From assembly GCF_040678635.1 (NCBI RefSeq), contig NZ_JBFATZ010000025.1, positions 40,406-104,405 on the forward strand: a stretch of DNA of 64,000 nucleotides. The letters run 5' to 3'. The position numbers and the translations under genes are program-made. The DNA is from Thermopolyspora sp040678635 (lineage in GTDB: Bacteria > Actinomycetota > Actinomycetes > Streptosporangiales > Streptosporangiaceae). The notes under the pieces are model-generated. The model was not told the origin of the DNA. It made no database searches and saw only the letters and a list, made by a program, of their open reading frames with translations. The number at the start of each line of letters is the position of its first letter. The first letter of the stretch is position 1. This document shows, piece by piece, positions 41,241 to 49,612 of this stretch.

Positions 41241-42563
41241 ATGACTCCCCCGCCCTACTCCCGGCGACAGCTTCTGCGTGGCGGTGCCCTCGCCTTCGCC
41301 GCGCTCGCCGCCGCCGCGTGCGCCCCCGGCTCCGGCACCTCCACCGGCGGCGCGGGCGGCGGCGGGTCGGCCGGGCCGGTCACGATCGAGATGTGGCACG
41401 GCCAGTCCGACTTCGCGCTAGAGGCGATCAAGAAACTCGTGGCCGACTTCGAGAAGTCGCATCCCACGATCAAGGTGGACATCAGCGGCGGCGTGGTCGC
41501 CGACGCGATGCTGCAGAAGGTCACCGCCGCGCTCGCCTCGGACTCACCCCCGGACATCGCCTACATCTTCGGCTCCGACCTGCCGAACGTGGCCCGCAGC
41601 CCGAGGGTGGCCGACCTCACCGACATGGTGAACTCCGGCCCGACGCCCTGGCAGGACTACTGGCAGTCGGTACGCGACGTCGTCACGATCAAGGGCCGGG
41701 TGCGCGCCATGCCCGCCCTGGTCGACTCGCTCGCCGTGGTCTGCAACAAGAAGCTCTTCGAGGAGGCGAAGATCCCGCTGCCGCAGGCGGGCTGGACCTG
41801 GGATGACTTCGTCGAGACCGCCCGCGAACTCACCGACCCCAAGCGCAAGGTCTTCGGCACCGGCTGGCCGGGCGCGGGCGACGAGGACACGGTGTGGCGC
41901 ATCTGGCCGCTCGTGTGGGACCTCGGCGGCGACGTCGTCGGCGCGGACGGCCGCAGCAACGGCTTCGCGGGCGTGGGCGCGCAGGCCCTGCAGGTCGTGG
42001 AACGGCTCGCCAAGGACGGCAGCGTGTACATCGACCCCAAGCCGGGCAGCGAGCAGATGTACCAGGTGTTCCTGTCCGGCCGCATGGGCATGGTGCCCAC
42101 CGGCCCCTGGCAGTTGCCGGACGTCATCGACGCCAAGATCGACTACCACGTGGTCCCGCTGCCGAGCTTCAGCGGACGCCCGGTCACGATCGCGGGCCCC
42201 GACACCTGGACCGTGTTCGACAACGGCCCCGACCGGCTCAAGGCCGCCCAGACCCTCGTCACCTGGCTGACCCAGCCCGCCCAGGACGTACGGTGGGACG
42301 TCGACGCCGGCAGCCTCCCGCTGAGCAAGGGCACCCAGGCCCTGCCCGAGTGGACCGAGCACGCGGAGAAGACCGAGGGCCTGGCCACGTTCGTCACCGC
42401 GCTGCAGTCCGCCCGCGGCCGACCCGCGAACCCCGCCTACCCGCAGGTGTCCACGGCCGTCGGCGAGGCCATCGTCGCCGTACTGCTCGGCAGGAGCACC
42501 CCGGCCGACGCGATCGCCGCCGCCACCACGAAGGCGGACGCGGCCCTGCGCGTGCCGAACTGA
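41241..42563 (+). CDS. Sugar ABC transporter substrate-binding lipoprotein (CUT1)
   Basis: A 440-residue SBP_bac_1-type receptor; ATG after GGAGGTCC. The signal carries a twin-arginine-like SRRQLLRGGALAFAALA and lipobox AAAAC, so it may be a Tat lipoprotein. The mature start is IEMWHGQSDFALEAIKKLVA, typical of oligosaccharide receptors, followed by AALASDSPPDIAYIFGSDLP and GWTWDDFVETARELTDP. It is first of the transporter trio after GH114. Ligand presumably the GH114 oligosaccharides (inference from context). Confidence 0.93.
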   Translation: MTPPPYSRRQLLRGGALAFAALAAAACAPGSGTSTGGAGGGGSAGPVTIEMWHGQSDFALEAIKKLVADFEKSHPTIKVDISGGVVADAMLQKVTAALASDSPPDIAYIFGSDLPNVARSPRVADLTDMVNSGPTPWQDYWQSVRDVVTIKGRVRAMPALVDSLAVVCNKKLFEEAKIPLPQAGWTWDDFVETARELTDPKRKVFGTGWPGAGDEDTVWRIWPLVWDLGGDVVGADGRSNGFAGVGAQALQVVERLAKDGSVYIDPKPGSEQMYQVFLSGRMGMVPTGPWQLPDVIDAKIDYHVVPLPSFSGRPVTIAGPDTWTVFDNGPDRLKAAQTLVTWLTQPAQDVRWDVDAGSLPLSKGTQALPEWTEHAEKTEGLATFVTALQSARGRPANPAYPQVSTAVGEAIVAVLLGRSTPADAIAAATTKADAALRVPN

Positions 42564-42610
42564 TCCGCATCGACCTGACCGGATCCGCCGAACAGGTTGA
42601 GGAGATCACC

Positions 42611-43639
42611 ATGCCAGGCCTGCCCAAACCGATCACCGTCGCCGACCCCGTCGCCGACCTCGGCCCCGGCGGTCGTGCCGCCCGGTCGCCCGCGCGGCAT
42701 GGGCGGCGATCCGGCCCGCGCCGGGGCGAGAACCTCGCCGGCTGGGCGTTCATCTCCCCGTCGGTGCTCGTCATCATCGGGCTGGCGGTGGTGCCCGTCG
42801 GCTGGTCGCTGCTGCTGTCCTTCCAGGCCAACGACCTGGTCACGCCCGGCCGGTGGGTGGGCCTGGACAACTATCGGGCGCTCGCCGAGGACCCCGCGTT
42901 CGGGCAGGCCGTACGCAACACGCTGCTGTACACGGCGCTGTACGTGCCGCTCAGCGTCGGCCTCGGGCTCGCGCTCGCGCTGGTGCTCAACCGGAACATC
43001 CGGCTCGTCGGGCTGTACCGGGTGCTGTTCTTCGTGCCGTTCGTGATCTCGGCGACCGCGCAGGGCACGTTGTTCTCCTTCGTGCTCGACCCGGAGTTCG
43101 GCGTGGCCAACTCGGTGCTGTACTCGCTCGGCCTGGAACCGCAGGGCTTCCTCACCGATCCGGGGCAGGCGCTGCTCACGCTCGTCGGGATCACGCTGTG
43201 GAGCGGCACCGGGTTCTGCGTGGTGGTGTACCTGGCGGCGCTGCAGGACGTGCCCCCATCGCTGATCGAGGCCGCGCGGCTGGACGGCGCGGGCGCGTGG
43301 CGGCTGCTGTGGCACATCACGCTGCCCACGCTCGTGCCGGTGACCGTGTTCCTGGTGCTGTGGCAGCTCATCATGTCGCTGCAGGTCTTCGACCTGGTGT
43401 ACGTCACGACCAAGGGCGGGCCGCTCGGGGCCACCACGGTCATCGTCTACTTCATCTGGGAGCAGGCGTTCAAGAACTTCACCGCCGGGTACGGCGCGGC
43501 GGCGGCGTACGTGCTGGCGGTGGCGCTGTTCGCGGTCGCGATCCTGCAGCGGGTGCTGCGGCGGCGGCAGGGCGAGCCACAGGAACGGCTCGCGGTCCGG
43601 CATCCCGGCGACGGCCATCCAAAGGGGAGCACGCCATGA
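42611..43639 (+). CDS. Sugar ABC transporter permease (MalF-like)
   Basis: A 342-residue permease; ATG preceded by GGAG at 42601. After a 40-residue cytoplasmic leader come spans such as GWAFISPSVLVIIGLAVVPV and RVLFFVPFVISATAQGTLF. The coupling (EAA) loop is EAARLDGAGAWRLLWHITLP near residue 220. It ends inside the next gene's start (ATGA). Confidence 0.94.
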   Translation: MPGLPKPITVADPVADLGPGGRAARSPARHGRRSGPRRGENLAGWAFISPSVLVIIGLAVVPVGWSLLLSFQANDLVTPGRWVGLDNYRALAEDPAFGQAVRNTLLYTALYVPLSVGLGLALALVLNRNIRLVGLYRVLFFVPFVISATAQGTLFSFVLDPEFGVANSVLYSLGLEPQGFLTDPGQALLTLVGITLWSGTGFCVVVYLAALQDVPPSLIEAARLDGAGAWRLLWHITLPTLVPVTVFLVLWQLIMSLQVFDLVYVTTKGGPLGATTVIVYFIWEQAFKNFTAGYGAAAAYVLAVALFAVAILQRVLRRRQGEPQERLAVRHPGDGHPKGSTP

Positions 43640-44526
43640 CGGCGACGATCACCCAGCGGGACGCCGCGCGCCGCCCGGCCGCCTCGCCGCCCGCGTCGCG
43701 GCGGAGGCGGCGGCTGCTGCCGTTCAGTCCCTGGCATCTGCTGCTCGCGCCGCTCGCGCTGCTGTTCGCGATCCCGCTGATCTGGCTGCTGCTCAGCTCG
43801 GTGATGAGCAACGCGGAGATCAACCGGTTCCCGCCCGCGTTGTGGCCGTCGGGGGTGAATCTCGGCGGATACCAGTACGTGTTCAACAACGCCGGGTTCC
43901 CGCGCTGGTTCCTCAACTCGACGATCGTCTCGCTGGTGACGGTCGCGACCAACCTCGTGCTCGGGTCGCTGGCGGGCTACGCGTTCGCCCGGATGCGGTT
44001 CTTCGGGTCCCGGACGCTGCTGGCGCTGATGCTGGCCACGATGGCGATCCCGTTCCAGCTCACGATGATCCCGACGTTCCTGATCATGAAGCGGTTCGGG
44101 CTCATCGACACGCTGGGGGCGCTGATCGTGCCCTCGCTGGTGACGCCGTTCGCCGTGTTCCTGCTGCGGCAGTTTTTCCTGTCGCTGCCCAGGGAACTGG
44201 AGGAGGCGGCGTGGATCGACGGTTGCGGGCGGTTGCGGGTGCTGGTGCGCATCGTGCTGCCGCTGTCGCGTCCGGCGTTGAGCACCGTGGCCGTGCTCAC
44301 GTTCCTGTCCACCTGGAACGACCTGACCTGGCCGTTGATCGCGCTCAACCACGAGAGCCAGTACACGCTGCAGCTCGGCCTGGCGACGTTTCATGGAAAG
44401 CACCTCACGAACTGGTCGGCGCTGATGGCCGGAAACGTGATCACCGTACTGCCGGTGCTGCTCGCCTTCCTCGGCGCGCAGAAGGCGTTCGTGCGGTCGA
44501 TCACGAGCAGCGGGTTGAAGGGCTGA
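43636..44526 (+). CDS. Sugar ABC transporter permease (MalG-like)
   Basis: A 296-residue permease. Spans include HLLLAPLALLFAIPLIWLLL and ALMLATMAIPFQLTMIPTFL. The EAA loop is EEAAWIDGCGRLRVLVRIVL near residue 193. It ends in FVRSITSSGLKG, the usual CUT1 tail. No ATPase gene is in the operon, so a shared MsiK-type ATPase encoded elsewhere is expected, as in other actinomycetes. Confidence 0.94.
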   Translation: MTATITQRDAARRPAASPPASRRRRRLLPFSPWHLLLAPLALLFAIPLIWLLLSSVMSNAEINRFPPALWPSGVNLGGYQYVFNNAGFPRWFLNSTIVSLVTVATNLVLGSLAGYAFARMRFFGSRTLLALMLATMAIPFQLTMIPTFLIMKRFGLIDTLGALIVPSLVTPFAVFLLRQFFLSLPRELEEAAWIDGCGRLRVLVRIVLPLSRPALSTVAVLTFLSTWNDLTWPLIALNHESQYTLQLGLATFHGKHLTNWSALMAGNVITVLPVLLAFLGAQKAFVRSITSSGLKG

Positions 44527-44612
44527 GTTCACCTCGATCCACCGACAGAGCTCAATACTCGCCCGTCATACGGTCCACAACCATGCCACGCCACAACCAC
44601 GGGGGACGCCGG

Positions 44613-45605
44613 ATGCCATACGCCTTCGATCTGCTCGTCGTCGGGGACGCCAACCCCGACGTGATCGCCGGACCGCTGCCGGAGGCCATCGCCTTCGGCC
44701 AGCGCGAGCAACTCGTCGACAGCGGAACGCTCACGCTCGGCGGCAGCGCGGCGATCATGGCCTGCGGCGCGGCGCGGCTCGGCCTCCGGGTCGCCTTCGC
44801 CGGGCGGGTGGGCGACGACGACGCGGGCCGGTACGTCCGGGACACCCTCGCCTCGCGCGGGGTGGACGTCAGCGGGCTGCGGCTCGACCCGGACCTGCCC
44901 ACCCCGCTCACCGTCGTGCTGACCAGGGGCGACGACCGGGCCATCGTCACCTCGCCGGGCACGCTGGCGGCCACCTCCGGCCGGGACGTCCCCGAGTCGC
45001 TGCTCGCCCGGAGCAGGCACGTGCACGCCGCGTCCTACTTCCTGATGCCCGGGCTCGCCGCCGCGCTGCCGGACCTGTTCCGCACCGCCCACGCCCACGG
45101 GGCCTCGACCTCGCTCGACACCAACGACGACCCCGCCGGGCGGTGGGACCCCGACGGCATCGCCGCCGTGCTGCCGCACACCGACATCCTGCTGCCCAAC
45201 GCCAACGAGGCGTACCGGCTCGCCCAAGCGGTCGAAGGCGGCGACGGGTCGCCGGAGGATCTTGAGGCCAACGCGCTCGCGCTGGCCGTACGCGGGCCGC
45301 TGGCGGTGGTGAAGAACGGCGCCGACGGCGCGCTGTGCCACGACGGCACGGCCGTACTGGCGACCAAGGGCATCAGCGTGACGCCCGCTGACGCGGTCGG
45401 CGCGGGCGACAGCTTCGACGCCGGGTTCGTCGCCGCCACCCTGGCCGGGCTGCCCACCGCCACCGCCCTGGAGTTCGCCGCCGTGTGCGGGGCCCTGTCC
45501 ACCCGCGCCCACGGCGGCACGGCCGCCCAGCCCACCTGGGACGAGGCCCGCTCGCGGCTCGGCGGCCACAGCAGCGTCCCGACCACGCCAACCATCACGA
45601 AGTGA
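44613..45605 (+). CDS. PfkB-family sugar kinase
   Basis: A 330-residue ribokinase-fold kinase. The start at 44613 has GGGGGACG behind it; the ATG at 44583 has no RBS. Motifs: LVVGDANPDVIAG at the N-terminus, LGGSAAIMACGAARLGLRVA near residue 48, DILLPNANEAYRLAQ near 190, and the anion-hole/catalytic-base motif DAVGAGDSFDAGFVAA near 260. In this operon it is the candidate for phosphorylating galactosamine, N-acetylgalactosamine or tagatose-6-phosphate. The sequence does not decide among them. Confidence 0.9.
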   Translation: MPYAFDLLVVGDANPDVIAGPLPEAIAFGQREQLVDSGTLTLGGSAAIMACGAARLGLRVAFAGRVGDDDAGRYVRDTLASRGVDVSGLRLDPDLPTPLTVVLTRGDDRAIVTSPGTLAATSGRDVPESLLARSRHVHAASYFLMPGLAAALPDLFRTAHAHGASTSLDTNDDPAGRWDPDGIAAVLPHTDILLPNANEAYRLAQAVEGGDGSPEDLEANALALAVRGPLAVVKNGADGALCHDGTAVLATKGISVTPADAVGAGDSFDAGFVAATLAGLPTATALEFAAVCGALSTRAHGGTAAQPTWDEARSRLGGHSSVPTTPTITK

Positions 45606-45612
45606 GATCGAA

Positions 45613-46923
45613 ATGACCACCACGAAGATCGCGTTTATCGGCGCAGGGAGCGTCGTGTTCACCCAGGGCCTGCTCGCGGACCTGTTCGCCTACCCCGAAC
45701 TGAAGGACGCCCACATCGCCCTGCACGACATCGACCCCGACCGGCTCGCCACCGCCGAGGCGGGCACCCGGCACATCGCCGCCCGGTTCGGCGCGAGCCC
45801 GCGCGTCACCGCGCACCTCGAACGGCGCGAGGCGCTCCCCGACGCCGACTTCGTGATCAACATCGTGCAGGTCGGCATGGCCGAGGCGACCCGCGTCGAC
45901 TTCGAGATCCCCGCCCGGTACGGCCTGCGCCAGACGATCGGCGACACCCTCGGCGTCGGCGGCATCTTCCGCGCGCTGCGCACGTTCCCGCTGCTCAAGG
46001 CGCTGGGCGAGGACATCGCCGAGCTGTGCCCGCAGGCGTGGCTGCTCAACTACACCAACCCGATGGCGATGAACGTGGCCTACCTCGCGCGGGCGACCGG
46101 CCTGACCCGGGTGGTGGGCCTGTGCCACTCGGTCTACTGGACCATGCGCGGCCTCGCCGGCCTGGTCAAGGTGCCGTACGAGGAGATCACCTACCGGTGC
46201 GCCGGGGTGAACCACCAGGCATGGGTGCTGCGGTTCGAGCGCGACGGCGCGGACCTCTACCCGCGCCTGGACGAGGCGATCGCCGCCGACGACCAGTTGC
46301 CGCGCCGCACGCGCGTCGACATGTACCGGCGGCTGGGCTACTTCCCCACCGAGTCCAGCGAGCACTCGGCCGAGTACGTGCCCTGGTACCTGCACCACGA
46401 CGCCGAGATCGAGCGGCTGCGGCTGCCCATCGGGGCGTACCTCGACATCGTGGCGGAGAACCAGCGCGAGTACGAGCGCACCCGCGCCGCGCTCGCCGAC
46501 GGGACCCCGCTGCAGGTCGAGGGCACCCAGGAGTACGCGCCGCAGATCATCCACAGCATCGTCACCGGCCGTCCCCGCGCCGTGTACGGCAACGTGCCCA
46601 ATCACGGCCTCATCCCCAACCTGCCCGCCGACGGCGTGGTGGAGGTGCCCTGCCTCGTCGACGGCACCGGCCTGCAACCCACCCGCGTCGAGCCGCTGCC
46701 CGCCCAGCTCGCCGCCCTCAACCGCGGCTACCTCAACGTCGTCGACCTGGTCGTACGCGCCGCGGTCGAGGACGACCCCCGGCACATCCGGCACGCCGCG
46801 ATGGCCGACCCGGCGACCGCCGCGGCCCTGCCCGTCGAACGGATCTGGGCCCTGTGCGACGACATGGTCACCGCCCACGGCGACCGTCTCCAGCCCTCGC
46901 TGCGCGCCCGCCTCGGCGGCTGA
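45613..46923 (+). CDS. GH4-family NAD/Mn-dependent alpha-glycosidase (MelA-like)
   Basis: A 436-residue GH4 enzyme. NAD site: IAFIGAGSVVFTQGLLADLF at the N-terminus. NYTNPMAMNVAYLA near residue 149 and GLCHSVYWTM near 172 carry the Asn and metal-binding Cys. CAGVNHQAWVLRF near 196 supplies the metal His. Proteins of this subgroup are alpha-galactosidases (MelA) acting by oxidation-elimination at C3. Placed after the importer it would split imported alpha-linked galactose or galactosamine oligosaccharides; exact specificity is inference. It begins 7 bp after the kinase stop. Confidence 0.92.
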   Translation: MTTTKIAFIGAGSVVFTQGLLADLFAYPELKDAHIALHDIDPDRLATAEAGTRHIAARFGASPRVTAHLERREALPDADFVINIVQVGMAEATRVDFEIPARYGLRQTIGDTLGVGGIFRALRTFPLLKALGEDIAELCPQAWLLNYTNPMAMNVAYLARATGLTRVVGLCHSVYWTMRGLAGLVKVPYEEITYRCAGVNHQAWVLRFERDGADLYPRLDEAIAADDQLPRRTRVDMYRRLGYFPTESSEHSAEYVPWYLHHDAEIERLRLPIGAYLDIVAENQREYERTRAALADGTPLQVEGTQEYAPQIIHSIVTGRPRAVYGNVPNHGLIPNLPADGVVEVPCLVDGTGLQPTRVEPLPAQLAALNRGYLNVVDLVVRAAVEDDPRHIRHAAMADPATAAALPVERIWALCDDMVTAHGDRLQPSLRARLGG

Positions 46924-47170
46924 ACCCGCCTCGCCCCCGGGAGGCGCCGGCGGGACACCGGCGGGAGGTTGCGCGGCGCGTGACGGGCGGGTGGCGATAC
47001 GAGGCGGCCGTCACCGCCCCCGACGCGGGGCGATGACGGCCGCCGTGGTGCTGTGCTACCTGGAGAAACGCCCGCGGTCGGGTCTGATCCCGCCTTCCGT
47101 CCCACGCGTTCGCCCGATCCGGCCGGCAGCCGGGGCCTTCGTCATTCGGTCCTCGAAATCCCCCGCGATC

Positions 47171-47199
47171 TTGACATAACTAAATAAATGGTTTTTTAC
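47171..47199 (+). promoter_or_regulatory. Promoter of the TetR-ferredoxin-P450 operon, leaderless
   Basis: TTGACA (47171-47176), 17-bp A/T-rich spacer (TAACTAAATAAATGGTT), TTTTAC (47194-47199). The ATG at 47207 is 7 nt beyond the -10, so the transcript would begin at the start codon. No RBS precedes the gene. The spacer has AAC and GTT ends that could form part of a TetR operator. Confidence 0.65.
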
Positions 47200-47206
47200 T
47201 TCTGTC

Positions 47207-47821
47207 ATGGGGCGCATCGCGGGTGTCACCGCGGCCGAGACTCGGAAGCGCTTGCTGCGTGCCGCCGCTGACGTCTTCGCGCAGCGGGGGTACGACGGCA
47301 CGCGTGTCGCCGACATCGCCGCAGCCGCGGGCGTGAGCAACGGCGCGCTGTACGCGCACTTCGGTTCCAAGGTCGAACTTCTCGTCGCCGCGTTACGGGA
47401 GCACGGGCGGCGAAAGCTCGAGGATCTGTTCCACGAAGACCCGACGGAGTCGGTCATCAAACTGCTGCTCACCGTCGGCAACAGGCTTCCCACCGGCAAG
47501 GACGCCTCCGGCGACCTGGTGGTGGAGGCGCTCGTCGCGGCCCGCCGCGACGAGGACGTCGCCAGGCCGATGCGTGACTACATCGGTGACCGCGCCGACT
47601 GGCTCTGCGACCTCATGCGGGTCGGCCAGGACCGCGACGAGATCGATCCGGAACTGTCCCCGAAGGCGCTGGCCCACCTGTGTCTCCTGCTCGCCCTGGG
47701 CAGCACGCTCATCACGCCCGACCTGCACCCCGTCGACAAGGACGAGTGGGCCGCGTTGCTCACCCGGCTGACCTGCGCTCTGGCACGGCCCAACACCACT
47801 GCTCAGACAGGAGCACCGTAG
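47207..47821 (+). CDS. TetR-family transcriptional regulator
   Basis: A 204-residue regulator. DNA-binding part: ETRKRLLRAAADVFAQRGYD, GTRVADIAAAAGVSNGALYA, HFGSKVELLVAALREHGRRK. The ligand domain is TetR_C-like and not specific. It precedes a ferredoxin and P450 gene in one operon, with a one-base overlap to the ferredoxin GTG, so it most likely represses this operon and itself. Confidence 0.93.
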   Translation: MGRIAGVTAAETRKRLLRAAADVFAQRGYDGTRVADIAAAAGVSNGALYAHFGSKVELLVAALREHGRRKLEDLFHEDPTESVIKLLLTVGNRLPTGKDASGDLVVEALVAARRDEDVARPMRDYIGDRADWLCDLMRVGQDRDEIDPELSPKALAHLCLLLALGSTLITPDLHPVDKDEWAALLTRLTCALARPNTTAQTGAP

Positions 47822-48018
47822 TGAAAGTGCAGATCAATCCCGATCGCTGCCAAGGGCATGGCCGCTGCTACGACCTCGCCCCGGAACTGTTCGGAGACGA
47901 CGAGGAGGGCTACGGAACCGTCCTCGGCGACGGCCTCGTGCCGCCGGACCTGGAGTCCAAGGCGCGGCGCGCGGTGGCCAACTGCCCGGAAGGCGCCATC
48001 GAACTCCAGGAGGCGTGA
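47821..48018 (+). CDS. P450-associated 3Fe-4S ferredoxin
   Basis: A 65-residue ferredoxin, GTG start. Cluster ligand motif DRCQGHGRCYDLAPELF with CxxHxxC, and later VANCPEGAIEL with the CP motif. The His in the place of the usual second Cys is characteristic of actinobacterial P450 redox partners of the CxxHxxC(x)nCP class. It overlaps the regulator by one base and the P450 start by TGATG. It delivers electrons to the neighbouring P450. Confidence 0.95.
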   Translation: MKVQINPDRCQGHGRCYDLAPELFGDDEEGYGTVLGDGLVPPDLESKARRAVANCPEGAIELQEA

Positions 48019-49289
48019 TGACCGTCGACAAACGCTTCGCGGAGGACTTTCGGGAAGCCGACCGGGGCCTAGGGGAGAGCAGCAGGAGCAAGATCGTCAC
48101 CGGGCCGGTCTCCGACTGGGCGACGGACTTCTCCCACCTGGAGCCGGAGTGGGCGGCCGACCCCTACCCGATCCAGGACGACCTGCGCGCACGCTGCCCG
48201 ATCGCGCACACCGACCGCTTCGGCGGCGGCTGGCTGCCCACCCGCTACGAGGACGTCGCCGCGATCGCCTACGACACCGAGCGCTTCTCCTCCCGAGGGG
48301 TCGTCGTGAGCAATGTCCGCCCGCCGCTGGAGGTCGCCCCGGCGGGCAACGTGCCGCCGATCACGTCCGATCCCCCGTTCCACCACGACGCGCGCAAGCT
48401 GCTGCTTCCGGCGTTCACCAAGACCGCCGTCGGCAGGCTGGAGCCGTCCACCCGGGCGTTCTGCCACTCGCTCATCGACTCCTTAGCGGGCAAGGACGTC
48501 GTCGACGCCGCCACGGACTACGCCCAGCACATTCCGGTCCGGGTGATCGCCGACATGCTGGGGTTCCCGCCCGAGGACGGGCCGCGGTTCCGCGAGTTCG
48601 TCGAGATCATGCTTGAGGGCGTCAACCTGCCGACCGAGGAACGCCAGGCCAAGATCAATATGGTGTTCGACTACATCCTGGCGCAGATCCACGACCACCT
48701 CGCCAACCCGCGCGACGACCTCACCACGTACCTCATCAACGCCGAGCTGTACGGGGAGAAGCTCAGCGCGAAGCACGTGGCCGGTATGACGTCCCTGCTG
48801 CTGATCGCCGGCGTCGACACCACCTGGAGCGCGATCGGCGCCTCCCTCTGGCATCTGGCCAAGACCCCCGCCGACCGGGAACGCCTGGTCGCCGACCCCG
48901 GCCTGATCCCCACCGCCATGGAGGAGTTCCTGCGCGCGTACGCCCCCGTCACCATGGCCCGGCTGGTGAAGCAGGACATGCACTGGCGCGGCGTGGACAT
49001 GAAGGCCGACGACTGGATCCTGCTGTCGTTCCCGGCCGCCAACCGCGACCCGGCGCAGTTCGACCGCGCCGACGAGGTCGTCATCGACCGCGAGGTCAAC
49101 CGCCACGCCGCCTTCGGCCTCGGCATCCACCGCTGCCTCGGGTCGCACCTGGCCCGCATGGAGCTGCGCGTGGCCCTGGAGGTCTGGCTCGAACGCGTCC
49201 CGGCCTTCACGTTGACCGATCCCTCCGCCGTCACCTGGTCCACCGGCCAGGTCCGCGGCCCCCGGCACATCCCGGTCCGCATCGGCTGA
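48018..49289 (+). CDS. Cytochrome P450
   Basis: A 423-residue soluble P450. I-helix oxygen motif LLLIAGVDTTWSAIGASLWH near residue 260, ExxR in EEFLRAYAPVTMAR near 300, and haem-binding FGLGIHRCLGSHLAR near 366. SDPPFHHDARKLLLPAFT near 118 is the C-helix region. Substrate not predictable. The gene order regulator, ferredoxin, P450 is a self-contained oxidation module; a ferredoxin reductase is not nearby. Confidence 0.95.
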   Translation: MTVDKRFAEDFREADRGLGESSRSKIVTGPVSDWATDFSHLEPEWAADPYPIQDDLRARCPIAHTDRFGGGWLPTRYEDVAAIAYDTERFSSRGVVVSNVRPPLEVAPAGNVPPITSDPPFHHDARKLLLPAFTKTAVGRLEPSTRAFCHSLIDSLAGKDVVDAATDYAQHIPVRVIADMLGFPPEDGPRFREFVEIMLEGVNLPTEERQAKINMVFDYILAQIHDHLANPRDDLTTYLINAELYGEKLSAKHVAGMTSLLLIAGVDTTWSAIGASLWHLAKTPADRERLVADPGLIPTAMEEFLRAYAPVTMARLVKQDMHWRGVDMKADDWILLSFPAANRDPAQFDRADEVVIDREVNRHAAFGLGIHRCLGSHLARMELRVALEVWLERVPAFTLTDPSAVTWSTGQVRGPRHIPVRIG

Positions 49290-49336
49290 TCGGGCCGATA
49301 CGGGCGCGACCCCCGTGGGTCGGCCTTGTTGAGGAA

Positions 49337-49369
49337 GCCGTCCCGGCCCGCCGAACGGGCCGGGACGGC
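49337..49369 (+). terminator. Terminator after P450 gene
   Basis: Perfect 14-bp stem GCCGTCCCGGCCCG with loop CCGAA, 48 bp after the stop. The remaining gap to 49612 shows no gene. Confidence 0.85.
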
Positions 49370-49612
49370 GTGAACATTCCCGGCATCCCCGCTCGGGTCG
49401 GCCCGCACGCCGGGCGGCGATGCCCGCCTGCGCGGGCCTGGTCCATACCGAGCCGAAACCCCGGCTGAGCCGCATGGCCATATTGCGTGCCGTTGGCCGG
49501 AACAGTGTGCTCCACCCCGTTTTCCGTGCGTGACAGCCTTGCCTGACCTTCGCGACGAAGGATGAGATTCGCGCGCCGCCCCTGGTGCGGCCCGATCGCA
49601 AAGGAACCAGGC

